Shown: positions 7,992-17,154 of the stretch, piece after piece
Numbering within the stretch: position 1 is the first letter of the stretch
Layout of the letters: each line of letters starts with the position of its first letter
From: Streptomyces sp. MspMP-M5
GTDB lineage: Bacteria > Actinomycetota > Actinomycetes > Streptomycetales > Streptomycetaceae
Reading direction: 5' to 3'
DNA length: 64,000 nucleotides
NCBI RefSeq assembly: GCF_000373585.1
Contig: NZ_KB891899.1
Coordinates: forward strand, 1-64,000
The notes under the pieces: generated by a model
What the model was told of the DNA's origin: nothing
What the model saw: the letters and a program-made list of their open reading frames with translations, nothing else
Database searches by the model: none
Made by a program: the position numbers and the translations under genes

Positions 7992-10900
7992 GTGGCGGCT
8001 GCTCGTCAGGGTGGCCGAGGATCGCAACTGGGATGACGTATGGAAGGACGATGACAATATCCTGTGGCGGCCGTCCTGCGGAGCGGCAGGGGATCGCAAC
8101 CGGCTAGAGGCCGGCGAGTCGGGACTGTTCCCGGATGTGGCGATCGTCCTCAGGAGCGGCCGAGAATCGCAATCCGGTAGCCTCGGCGGTCTTGCGCATC
8201 GGCCAGCGGGTGGCATTCGTCCTCCGAGGTGATCGTGGATCGCAACCTCTTTGGCCAGGGCGGTACGCGCTGCCTGCCGGAGTGGCGGTCGCCTCCGAGG
8301 CGACCGTGGGTCGCAACGAGATGGCCGACACCCAGGCCAACATCCGGGGCACGCGGCGGTCGTCCTCCGGAGCGACCGTGGATCGCAATCACCACCAGGT
8401 GGGGTCCTCCCCAAGGATCTCCTGAGGTGGAAGTCGTCCTCCGGGGCGACCGAGGATCGCAACTGGCTTACGCAGATCATGACCGAGGCCCACCGCGCGT
8501 GGCGGTCGCCCTCCGAGGCGGTCGAGGATCGCAACGTCGTCCCTCGCCGGGTGCCCCGCCCGGCAGCAGATGTGGCGGTCGCCTTCCAGGGCGTCCGAGG
8601 ATCGCAACTCCTGAAGGTCCATGGTCACCACGCCATCCACGGTGGTGGCGGTCGTCCTCTGGGGCGACCGCGGATCGCAACGATGCGGTGGTGGAAACCC
8701 CGCTGGCCGACCCGGAAGTGGCGGTCGCCCTCCGGGGCGACCGAGGATCGTAATCTGGGAATGGCGGCATAGCCGATCAGACCGAGGAGGTGGCGGTCGT
8801 CCTGCTGGGCGAGCGTGGATCGCAACAGCTCCAACGACCCCCTGGGCAGTAACGAGGCGTTCACGTGGCAGTCGTCCTCCAGAGCAGCCGTGGATCGCGA
8901 CTGTGGGGTGGTCTCGAAGTTTCCAGGGGGTACAGGTGTGGTGGTTGTCCTCCGGGGCAGCCGAGGATCGCAACACCACCGCCCTTCGGGTACGGAAGGA
9001 GGCCGTAGGCGTGGCGGTAGTCCTTCGGGGCGACTCCGGATCGCAACTCCTGACCGTCCGCAGTAGGCCGTAGATCTCCGCTGTGGCAGTCGTCCTCCGG
9101 GGAGACTGTGAATCGCAACCTTGGCGCAATCACCCTCGTGCCGCTGCTCAATTCGTGTGGCGGTCGCCCTCCGGAACTACTGTGGATTGCAACCACCAGG
9201 GGCCGAAGTAGCGGCGTGACCAGTCGGTGGTGGCGGTCGTCCCCTGGGGCGGCCGTGGATCGCAACCCCGGCATCGTTGCGGCCGCCGGTGGCGAGCCGA
9301 GTGGCGGTGGTCCTCCTAGGCGACCGTGGATCGCAACCAGTGGGACCGCGAGATCAGTAAGACCGTGTTCGGGTGGTGGTCGTCCTCAAGGGCAGCCATG
9401 GATCGCAACTGCTACCACCCCAAGGCACTGCCCCAACTCCCCCAGCGGTGGCGATCGTCCTGCGGGGCGGCCGAGGATCGCAACCTCGGCACCCGTACGG
9501 GCCTGACGTGGAGGCCGCCAGGTGGCGGTCGCCCTCCGGAGCGGCCAAGGATCGGAACCTTGCGGCGGCTGTGGGTGGTGCCGGCGCGGATGGCGCGGCA
9601 GTCGTCCACCAGGGCAGCCTAGTATCGCAATGCTGCGGCAGACAATCCGGAATGGCTGACTATGACGTGGCGGGTGTCTTCCGAGGGGACCATGGATCGC
9701 AACTTCCGCTCCACGGTTTACGCAGCCGTCCCCGGACGGTGCGGCGGTCGCCCTCCGGGGCGACCGTGGATCGCAACGTTCTGCACACCGCAGATTACGA
9801 GGAGTTCTGCCAGCAGGTGGCGGTCGCCCTCCGGAGCGGCCGAGGATCGCAACCTCGGCGGTCTGCCGCGTGCGGAGATGGACGCCCTGGTGGCGGTCGT
9901 CCTCCGAGGCAGCCGAGAATCGCGACTCGATGTTGAACTCCCGCACGCGGCGGGCGCCGAGGAGTGACGGTTGTCCTCCGGGCCGACCGTGGATCGCAAC
10001 CAACGACGTATGGCGCTGGAAGCACGTGCACGGCGTGTGGCGGTCGTTCTTCAGGGCGACCGTGGATTGCAACATCAGCCCGAGGACGGCCAGGTCATGG
10101 CGCTCGCTGTGGCGGTCGTCCTCAGGGGCGACCGCGGATCGCAACTGCGACGGCACAAACGGCTACCTCGGGGCCAGTGGTAGCGATTGCCCTTTGGGGC
10201 AGCCGAGGATCGCAACTGTACGATTGCGTAGAGGCCCCGCCGGAGACGTGGGGTCGTGGTCGTCCTCCGGGACGACCGTCGGTCGCAACCTGGTGCCGGA
10301 AGGCCACACCCACGAGGATGTCTCCAGTGGCGGTCGTCTCCAGGGCGGCCGTGGTTCGCAACTGCTCTTCGCTGAGCCTCACTGAACGCACAACCCTCGT
10401 GGCGGTCGCCCTCGGGGACGACCGTGGATCCCAACGTCCTCGGGCAGCCGGAGGTTTTCCCGGATGACGACGTGGCGTGGCGGTTGTCCTCCGGGGCGGC
10501 CGAGGATCACAACATGCCGACGGTGACGATTCCGGCCACGGTGCGTGTGGCGGCGGCCGCCCTCCGAGGTGGCCGAGGTTCGCAACTCGATGATGAACTC
10601 CCGCACGCGGCGGGCGCCGAGGAGTGGCGGTCGTCCTCCGGGGCGACCGTGGATCGCAATGTCATCAGCGGGCGCAACCGCCTGCCGTGGGCCGACGTGG
10701 CGGTCATCCCACGGAGCGGCCGAGGATCGCAACCCGAGGGGAGCGTGCCGAAGGGGTACGACATCCCCAGTGGCGGTCGTCCTCCGGAGGCTGTGGATCG
10801 CAACATCGTCGTGGACGGCCAGCACTTCGTCCCGCTTTGGTGTGGCAGCCGCCCTCCGGAGCTGCCGTGGGTCGCACCAGCCGCTAGGGAAGTCGATGTT

Positions 10901-11233
10901 CCAGTGGTCGGCGGGTGGCGGTCGTCCTCCGGGCGGGCATGGATCGCAACTGGTACCCCGCCAGCGCCGTGCAGTCCATCGCCCTGTGGCGGTTGCCCCG
11001 GGGGCGACCGAGCATCGCAACCGACCCTCCCTGCGGCGGGTTGTGGGCAGAGTCTGGTGGCGGTCGCCCTACGAGGCGGCCAGGGGTCGCAACATGGAGT
11101 GGAACATCGACGGGTGCACCGAGTTCTGCATGGTGGTCGCCCCGGGGACAATCCTGGATTGAAACATGAACACTCAGCCAGGACACGTTCGAAACCATGG
11201 CGATCGCCCTCCCAGGCGACTGTGGATCGGAAC
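7992..11233 (+). CRISPR. type I-C CRISPR array 2, about 45 repeats
   Basis: About 45 units with a period near 73 nt run rightward from cas7. Repeats start for example at 7992, 8064, 8137, 8210, 8282, 8645, 9011, 9301, 9741, 10109, 10624, 10697, 10985 and 11057. The 37-nt consensus begins GTGGCGGTCGTCC, forms a hairpin (GGTCG pairing with CGACC) and ends GGATCGCAAC. A further degenerate repeat end lies at 7950-7957, just past the cas7 stop, and another very degenerate unit may extend to about 11304. Repeats vary in the stem and near both ends; the last clear ones (11128-11165 and 11196-11233) end GGATTGAAAC and GGATCGGAAC. There is no room for a normal leader between cas7 and the array. Spacers at 9927-9963 and 10587-10623 differ by one base. 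Confidence 0.97.
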
Positions 11234-11354
11234 ACGGTGTAGGTGACCTCCACGCCGTAGCCGGTGAGTGGTGGCGCTCGCCGCCCGGGGCAGCCGGTGT
11301 TGGCGTACGTGGTTTCTGGCTCTGACCGCAGTTTCGTGAATCCCCAGGTCAGGG

Positions 11355-11720
11355 GTGGGAACGAGGGATCGTTTCAGCACGGTGTTCCCTGCCGTGGCGA
11401 GCAAGACGATCGAGGATGTGCTGTTTGCCGGGATCGGCGTGCGAGTGGAGCGCGTCAACGATGTCTCCGGCGGCCTGGTGCTGGAGGCGGTGTCCACGGC
11501 GCGTCCGGGCCGGTGCCCGGACTGCCGGAAGCGGGCGGAACGCGTGCACAGTACGTACCAACGCTCCCTGGACGAGAGGCCGTTGGGTCTGCGTCGGATC
11601 ACAATCCGGCTCCGGGTGCGACGGAACGGCCCTTCGTGCACGTTCGCACTACCGGCACACTCTGTGCCGTGGATGAGCTGTGGGCCGGCGAAATCGCCGC
11701 TTCTGTTGGCCACTTGGTAG
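11355..11720 (+). pseudogene. ISL3-type transposase remnant, N-terminal zinc-finger part
   Basis: The frame encodes about 85 recognisable residues of an ISL3-family transposase N-terminus: FPAVASKTIEDVLFAGIGV, VRVERVNDVSGGLVLEA, a CPDC zinc-binding pair, RVHSTYQRSLDERPLG and RITIRLRVRR. ISL3 transposases are normally 400-550 residues with a DDE catalytic domain. Here similarity stops after the RLRVRR block, the frame degenerates and ends by 11720, and no DDE part follows before the tetR gene. It is a truncated relic at the far end of array 2. The 120 bp before it (11234-11354) hold a very degenerate repeat and possibly the IS end. Confidence 0.75.
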
Positions 11721-11756
11721 TGCCTGGACTAATTCGACTTGTGGCGGGAGGTGATG

Positions 11757-12425
11757 CTACGGGGTCTCGGTGGGCGGGGAGCTGGTGACGGCGTCCAGCA
11801 GTGCGGTGAGCAGGAGTTCCAGGTCTTCGCGGAAGGAGTTCCCCCGGGAAGCGGAGCGCCAGTACGAGGAGAGTGCCGCGATGGTGGGGTACGTCTGTGG
11901 GTCCGCTTCTGCGGGGATGGTCACCTGGGCCGGGGGTGCCGTGGCGCGGCGGTCCCGGTGCACCCGGTGGGTGAGTGAGCCGATCACGAAGTTCCACACG
12001 ATGCGGTAGACCACGGCGGCTTGCTCGGGGGTGGTGCCGCACTGAGTGAGAGCGGCGTAGATCTTCTCCATCGTCCCCAGGATGGACGGCGGCATGAGAT
12101 CCCCGGCCTGAACAATCGGGATGGCCCAGGGGTGGGCGCTCAGCCCGTGATACTGCCAGTCGATGAGCGTGATGAGGCACTGTCGGGGATCGTCGGGGAG
12201 AACGGGTTCCGGAGCGGCGGCCACGGAGCGGTCCAGAAGCAGGGTGACCAACTCGTCCCGGTCCCGGATGTGCCGGTAGAGCGCCATGGGAGTACAGCCG
12301 AGGTCGGCGGCGATACGGCGCATGGAGAGCCCCTCGAACCCCTGGCTCTCCACGAGCTGATGCGCGGTGTCCACGATGACTTCGCGCGACAGCGGGGTGC
12401 TCTTCCCGTGCCGTGGTTGAATCAC
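11757..12425 (-). CDS. TetR-family transcriptional regulator
   Basis: 222 residues from GTG 12425 (GGAAGGA 7 nt upstream). The N-terminal helix-turn-helix is typical: SREVIVDTAHQLVESQGFEGLSMRRIAADLGCTPMALYRHIRDRDELV. The C-terminal ligand domain resembles the TetR_C class seen in regulators of tetracycline-type efflux pumps. It is divergent from the acyl-adenylating gene at 12769. The shared intergenic region contains a near-perfect copy of the 14-bp palindrome GTATACGCGTATAC that also overlaps the promoter of the MFS exporter at 19769. The likely role is repression of itself, the ligase operon and the exporter until a pathway product binds; this is inference from site sharing. Confidence 0.9.
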   Translation of the reverse strand: MIQPRHGKSTPLSREVIVDTAHQLVESQGFEGLSMRRIAADLGCTPMALYRHIRDRDELVTLLLDRSVAAAPEPVLPDDPRQCLITLIDWQYHGLSAHPWAIPIVQAGDLMPPSILGTMEKIYAALTQCGTTPEQAAVVYRIVWNFVIGSLTHRVHRDRRATAPPAQVTIPAEADPQTYPTIAALSSYWRSASRGNSFREDLELLLTALLDAVTSSPPTETP

Positions 12426-12768
12426 GAATATATCCTTCCAGTCGCCAATCGGCGCTTTGGGGAGATCTTTGCTCAGAGGGCTTTGCCTGCGGTCCAGCTG
12501 GCGTGTATACGCGTATCCTTGCCGTGTCAGGGAGTATACGCATGGTCAGGATCTTCCCCTGGCCTGCGGTTATGCGAGATGGGCGAGATGGGGACGATCG
12601 GTTGTAATAGGTGTCTCCCCCCTGGCTCCCTGGTGCTCGCGTGGCCGTACGAGTAGCGTTCCGGCTGTGCACGGGGGAGAACCGCGGGGTCGGCGTGAAC
12701 CCCTGCCACGCCAAGGACTATTCCGAATTCAGTCCTATCGAATCCGGCGGAGGGGTGATGGACAGGTT
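12426..12768. promoter_or_regulatory. divergent promoter region with two TetR-type operator candidates
   Basis: The 343-bp gap between tetR and the ligase gene holds no gene. At 12505-12518 is GTATACGCGTATCC (palindrome with one mismatch pair) and at 12534-12543 a half-site GTATACGCAT. A rightward promoter candidate, TTGCCT (12483-12488), 17 nt, TATACG (12506-12511), has its -10 inside the first operator. Leftward, CTGACA (complement of 12525-12530) and TATACA (complement of 12504-12509) could serve tetR with short spacing. A TTATGCG motif also occurs near 12570. The sites are seen; occupancy by this TetR protein is inferred. Confidence 0.6.
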
Positions 12769-14277
12769 ATGTCGCCTTCCCATGGCACGGTCTTGAGTGC
12801 GAGATTAATTTCCGCGGAGCGGGAAATTTACGGGGAAGAATTCGACCGGGCAGTCAATAGTGTGGTGGACGCACTGCTGGGTGCCGGACTCCGAAGTGGT
12901 GACCGTATCTCCTGGGTTCTTCGCAACCGCTACGAGATTCCGCTGATCGGCCTCGCCGCGCAGCGGATCGGGGCGACCGTCGTGCCGATCGGTTGGCGCA
13001 ACACTCCCAGGGAGACCGGGCGCATGCTCGCCGCGGTGGAGCCCTCCGTCGTGGTGATGGAGGAGCGTACGGAACCCGTCTTGCGGGAGGCCCTTGCATC
13101 CGGCCCTCGGGAGTTGGACCCGCTGCTGATGGACGCCGGATCACTGCTGAGCGGATGCGGTGAATGCCACGCCGCGACGGAACCCGCCGCGCATGCGGAC
13201 GTAGACGCGCGGACAGCGCGCCCTGACCGGCTCGGAGGTGGAGCGTCGATCGTGTTCACGTCGGGGTCGACCGGGGTCCCGCGGGCGGTGGTCCGCACCG
13301 GGGGGCATCGTGAGTTGGCCGGGCGCATCGGCGATGCGATGGGGATCGGGGCGGACACCCGGTACCTGGTCGCCGGTCCGCTGTACCACTCCGGGCCGTG
13401 GACCTGTGCGCTCATGGTGCTCAGCCGCGGGGGGACGCTGGTGCTCAACTCCCTTTTTCGGCCGGAGGGTTGGCTGGCGACTGCCGTCGAGCACGAAGTG
13501 AGCGCCGGGTTTCTTACGCCCACTCAGCTGCGCCGGATCGTGGAGTGTGCCGAGAGGGCGGCTCCGGTGCCCCGATCCCTGACCCATGTCGTGGTCTCCG
13601 GCGAGCGCTTCCCGACATCCCTCAAGCGGCGGGCCGTCGCGGCGCTCGGAGACTGCCTGATCGACTGCTACGGCAGCTCGGAGACCGGGCCCGTCTCCTG
13701 CACGGCACCCGGGGAACTCCTCACCCGGCCGGAATCCGCCGGTCATCTTTTTCCCGGTATTGAGATGGCTGCCTTTGACGGGGACCGGCAGCTTCCTCCG
13801 GGGAGTCATGGGGTGCTCCGGGTGCGCACCCCGCTGGCCTTCGACGGATACGCAGGACCGGACGGCGTGCAGCGGGCGGCAAAGGACGACTGGGTGACCG
13901 TACGGGACATCGGAACCGTCGACCGGGACGGCTGGGTCAGTGTGACCGACCGTGCCGACGACCTCATCATCAGCGGCGGGGTGAATATCTCCCCCGCTGA
14001 GGTCGAAGCGGTAGTGGAGGGCTGTCCGGGAGTGCGGCAGTGCATGGTTCTCGGACTGCCGGATCCTGAATGGGGAGAGGCCGTATCCGCCGTGCTGGTC
14101 GCGGACCGGAAGATCAGCGTCCAGGAGCTCAGGAACTGGCTCCTCGGCCGGATCGCCGATGACAAACGACCCCGCAACGTCTTCTGCCTCGACGCCATTC
14201 CCATGACCGGCACGGAGAAATCCTCGCGCCAGGCCGTGCGGAACCTGTTGACCGCCAGAAACACCACCGAAGCGTAG
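12769..14277 (+). CDS. acyl/aryl-adenylating enzyme (ANL superfamily, CoA-ligase-like)
   Basis: 502 residues from ATG 12769. It should activate a carboxylic acid as acyl-AMP and pass it to CoA or a carrier protein. ANL core motifs are present: P-loop-like IVFTSGSTGVPRAVVRTGG, YGSSETGPVSC (A5), DIGTVDRDGWVSVTDRADD (A7/A8 region) and ISGGVNISPAEVE, with a C-terminal catalytic lysine context near TGTEKSSRQAVR. It is similar in overall layout to the AMP ligase at the window end. A long in-frame upstream extension exists, but the protein similarity and a purine-rich stretch (GGAGGGG, 12750-12755) favour this start. The substrate cannot be read from sequence. It is divergent from tetR and probably controlled by it. 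Confidence 0.85.
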   Translation: MSPSHGTVLSARLISAEREIYGEEFDRAVNSVVDALLGAGLRSGDRISWVLRNRYEIPLIGLAAQRIGATVVPIGWRNTPRETGRMLAAVEPSVVVMEERTEPVLREALASGPRELDPLLMDAGSLLSGCGECHAATEPAAHADVDARTARPDRLGGGASIVFTSGSTGVPRAVVRTGGHRELAGRIGDAMGIGADTRYLVAGPLYHSGPWTCALMVLSRGGTLVLNSLFRPEGWLATAVEHEVSAGFLTPTQLRRIVECAERAAPVPRSLTHVVVSGERFPTSLKRRAVAALGDCLIDCYGSSETGPVSCTAPGELLTRPESAGHLFPGIEMAAFDGDRQLPPGSHGVLRVRTPLAFDGYAGPDGVQRAAKDDWVTVRDIGTVDRDGWVSVTDRADDLIISGGVNISPAEVEAVVEGCPGVRQCMVLGLPDPEWGEAVSAVLVADRKISVQELRNWLLGRIADDKRPRNVFCLDAIPMTGTEKSSRQAVRNLLTARNTTEA

Positions 14278-14285
14278 AGCCACCC

Positions 14286-15794
14286 GTGAACGACCGACCA
14301 TACGGCCGACTCGCGGTACTCGCCCGACGGTCCGGCCGTGTTCCTGCGCACCGGTTTGCAAAAAGCCGCGTGCTACGCAACTTGGGGGATGAGTTGACGA
14401 CCGCGACCATTGCCACAGCGGCCTGTACTGAGACCGAAGAGACCGATTCCTCGGGTCACGGCCCGATGTTGGACGCGATACCTGAGGAAATCCCTGGCCG
14501 AGAGGAGCTGAGGCTCCTTCAGCTCCTCGCTGAGAACGGAAGCCTGGAACAGGCGTCCCAGCGCTCCCGGCAGAGTCAGGAGACGCTGAGCCGTAGGCTG
14601 AACCGACTGGAGCGCCGGCTGGGCGCACCCTTGGTCGAAAACCACCGCAACCGACAGCGGCTGACCCGCGACGGATGGTCGCTGTTGGTCGCCGGCACCC
14701 GCCTGGTGTCCACGCTGGAATCGTTGCACCTCGGCGGCGCGGCACCCGGCGAGGGGTGCTGCGCGCGCAGCCGACTGTCCACCCTGCGGATGGCGACCCC
14801 GGAGACCGACTGCTGCGACATCACGGACTGCCTCGCCCGGCACGTCCCGGACATTATTCTCAGCGCCGAGGGCACCCATCCGGCAGGTGCTCTGGATCTC
14901 TTCGAGCGGTACGCCGTGGACGCCGCCTATTTGTGGGAGGGCGACGGCACGCCGCAGTGCCGGCGGCCCTCGACCTCGCAACTCGTCCTTGAGGAACCGC
15001 AGTGGGTCGCTCTCCCGGTCGGTCACCGCTGTGCCGACCGGAGCAGCGTGGAGCTGGCCGAACTCGCGGAGGACCCCTGGGTGGTGGGTGTCAGCGAGGA
15101 CTCTCACGCCTTCTTCGCCCGTACCTGCCGCGGACGCATTGCACCTCGCGTCGGCTACGTGGTGGAGCGGGAGTCAGAGATGCGCGGCCTGGTCAGCCAT
15201 GGGCAAGGCGTGGCACTGGTCTCCCCGCTCACTGTTGTCAGCTGCACGTCCGGTTTCGTCATCAGACCGCTCCGGGACGTCCCCGCGCGCCGTTATGTGC
15301 TGATCACCGACCCCGGTGCGGTCGGCGCGCAGCTCAGCCGGACGCTGACCGCCGCCCTGCGCAGTGCCTACATCAGTGCCGCAGAGCGGATCAACAGCGG
15401 GTTCCGCTGCTCCCGTTCCTTCCCGGTACGGAATGTGGAGGCCACAGCTGCGGGGGCCGGAGATGCCGCTCTGCTGCGCAGCCTCGCCCTGTCCTCCGCG
15501 CAGCGCGCACGGGGCCAGGACGTCTCGCTGGAGGTGGAGGACCTGCACCTGCTGCGGGTGGTCGGCAAGTGCGGCAGCCTCAATCGCGCCGCGCCGGTTC
15601 TACTGATCACTCAGCCCGCGCTCACCCGCAGGATCGGCCGTCTGGAGGAGCGGCTGGGCGTACGCCTGTTGCAGCGTGGTCCCCGGGGCACGGTGCTCAC
15701 CCAAGCGGCGCAGCAGCTGATGGACGCCGTACGCGATGCCGAGACAGGTTTTGTCTCCGTGCTCCTAGGGCTGCGAGGGGAGCCCGTGAACTGA
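14286..15794 (+). CDS. LysR-type regulator with a second, C-terminal HTH
   Basis: 502 residues, against about 300 for a normal LysR protein. After a poorly conserved N-terminus (residues 1-65) comes a LysR-like winged helix (ELRLLQLLAENGSLEQASQ, SQETLSRRLNRLERRLGAPL). A periplasmic-binding-type effector domain spans about 150-350. A second, better preserved LysR helix-turn-helix follows (about 420-490: EDLHLLRVVGKCGSLNRAA, LITQPALTRRIGRLEERLGV). The real start may be downstream of GTG 14286, for example ATG 14466, because no clear ribosome binding site precedes 14286. It is probably the pathway regulator. The double-HTH layout is unusual for the family. Confidence 0.85.
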   Translation: MNDRPYGRLAVLARRSGRVPAHRFAKSRVLRNLGDELTTATIATAACTETEETDSSGHGPMLDAIPEEIPGREELRLLQLLAENGSLEQASQRSRQSQETLSRRLNRLERRLGAPLVENHRNRQRLTRDGWSLLVAGTRLVSTLESLHLGGAAPGEGCCARSRLSTLRMATPETDCCDITDCLARHVPDIILSAEGTHPAGALDLFERYAVDAAYLWEGDGTPQCRRPSTSQLVLEEPQWVALPVGHRCADRSSVELAELAEDPWVVGVSEDSHAFFARTCRGRIAPRVGYVVERESEMRGLVSHGQGVALVSPLTVVSCTSGFVIRPLRDVPARRYVLITDPGAVGAQLSRTLTAALRSAYISAAERINSGFRCSRSFPVRNVEATAAGAGDAALLRSLALSSAQRARGQDVSLEVEDLHLLRVVGKCGSLNRAAPVLLITQPALTRRIGRLEERLGVRLLQRGPRGTVLTQAAQQLMDAVRDAETGFVSVLLGLRGEPVN

Positions 15795-15958
15795 TCCGGC
15801 CGCCGCAAGTGGTGCATCCACAGCTCAGAGCCGGTCCGCGGCACCGCCCGTCCCTGGGCGGCTATACCGAATCCCCGCGGCTATGCCGCCTCCCTCGTCC
15901 CTGTCGATTTCGTGGGCGGTGCGGTGGCAGATTTGCCGCACTCTGACGTCGCATCGAG
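15795..15958 (+). promoter_or_regulatory. intergenic region with paired 12-bp direct repeats
   Basis: Upstream of the LLM monooxygenase, GCGGCTATACCG (15858-15869) and GCGGCTATGCCG (15877-15888) are direct repeats spaced 19 bp start to start, about two helical turns. The second contains the inverted repeat CGGC-TAT-GCCG. Such phasing fits a dimeric activator or a LysR-type site. The adjacent double-HTH LysR gene is the obvious candidate binder, but this is inference. Confidence 0.45.
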
Positions 15959-17122
15959 GTGGTGGCCAAGGTGATGCCAGTACGGACCGCCGGGAATCTG
16001 GGGGCGGCGGCCGGGGGCGGGACCCCCGGGGCGGCGGAACCCCTACGGCTGCACTGGTTTCTCCCCGGGCACGGCGATGGCCGGGACATCGCGCGCAATC
16101 AGGACCGCTCGGATCTGCGGCGGGAGCCGGACATCAACTACCTGGCCCAGGTCGCCAAGGCCACCGACGCGCTGGGTTTCTGCGGGGTGCTGACGCCGTT
16201 CGGGATGTTCTGCGAGGATCCCTGGCTGGTGGCGGCGGCGCTGGCCGCGGCGACCGATCGGCTGCGGTTCATGGTGGCGCTGCGCCCCGGCCTGATGTCG
16301 CCGATGCTCGCCGCGCAGATGGCCGCCACGTGCCAGCGGATGTCCGGCAACCGGCTGATGCTCAACATCGTGGCCGGCGGCGACCGGGACGAACTCGCGC
16401 GATACGGCGACCGGTTGGACCACGACCGCCGCTACGCGCGAGCCGGCGAGTTCCTGGCGATCTTTCGCGGCGCGCTGAGCGGTACCCCGTACGACTTCTG
16501 CGGCGACCACTACGAGGTCAAGGGAGCCACCGTGCCGCGGCCGCCGGACCAGTTGCCGGAGATTTTCCTCGGCGGCTCCTCGCAGGCTGCCAAGGAGACC
16601 GCGGCGCGGTACGCGGACACCTATCTGGCCTGGGGCGAACGCCCCGAGGACATGGCCGCGCATCTGACGGGACTGAAGAAGGAGACCGCGGTGACGGGGC
16701 GCACGGTCACGGCCGGAACCCGCTTCCAGGTCATCTCCCGCGATACCTCCGCCGAGGCGTGGGCCGTCGCGGAGCGCCTGCTGGAGGGGATGGACCCGGC
16801 CCGGATCACCCAGGCACAACAGAGGTTCGCGCGGAGCGAGTCCGAGGGACAGCGCCGCATGGCGGCGCTGCACGGTGGCGACCCGACCCGGCTGGAGGTC
16901 TACCCCAACATCTGGACCGGCTACGGCCTGGTGCGGCCCGGCCCCACGGTCACCCTCGTCGGCAGCCACGAGGAGGTCTGCGACCGGCTGGCCGAGTTCC
17001 ATGCTCTCGGCCTGCGTGACGTCATCCTCTCCGGCCAGCCGCACATCGAGGAGGCGTACTGGTTCGGCGAGGGCGTCATCCCACGGCTGCGCCGCCGCGG
17101 ACTGCTGGATACGACGGCTTGA
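15959..17122 (+). CDS. LLM-class flavin-dependent monooxygenase (SsuD-like)
   Basis: 387 residues. Members use FMNH2 and oxygen for hydroxylation, desulfonation or N-oxidation and rely on a separate flavin reductase. Characteristic segments: LRLHWFLPGHGDGRD near the N-terminus, DINYLAQVAKATDALGF, LRFMVALRPGLMSPMLAAQ, NRLMLNIVAGGDRDELARYG, EIFLGGSSQAAKE and LVGSHEEVCDRLAEFHALG. The closest well-known type is the alkanesulfonate monooxygenase SsuD. In a biosynthetic operon it more likely oxidises a pathway intermediate than a sulfonate, though sulfur supply for cysteine use is a conceivable alternative. Start choice among GTG 15959, GTG 15971 and ATG 15974 is uncertain. The next gene begins 32 bp downstream. 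Confidence 0.88.
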   Translation: MVAKVMPVRTAGNLGAAAGGGTPGAAEPLRLHWFLPGHGDGRDIARNQDRSDLRREPDINYLAQVAKATDALGFCGVLTPFGMFCEDPWLVAAALAAATDRLRFMVALRPGLMSPMLAAQMAATCQRMSGNRLMLNIVAGGDRDELARYGDRLDHDRRYARAGEFLAIFRGALSGTPYDFCGDHYEVKGATVPRPPDQLPEIFLGGSSQAAKETAARYADTYLAWGERPEDMAAHLTGLKKETAVTGRTVTAGTRFQVISRDTSAEAWAVAERLLEGMDPARITQAQQRFARSESEGQRRMAALHGGDPTRLEVYPNIWTGYGLVRPGPTVTLVGSHEEVCDRLAEFHALGLRDVILSGQPHIEEAYWFGEGVIPRLRRRGLLDTTA

Positions 17123-17154
17123 TCAAGGACCGCTCCGGCGCTGGAGGAGTAACG

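Noticed and set aside
8229..10467. Overlapping open frames in array 2 on both strands
   Set aside because: Same reason: repeat-driven frames in GC-rich DNA with no protein-family features.
13141..14745. 534-codon minus frame across the ligase and LysR genes
   Set aside because: Overlaps two well-supported genes and shows no recognisable domain.
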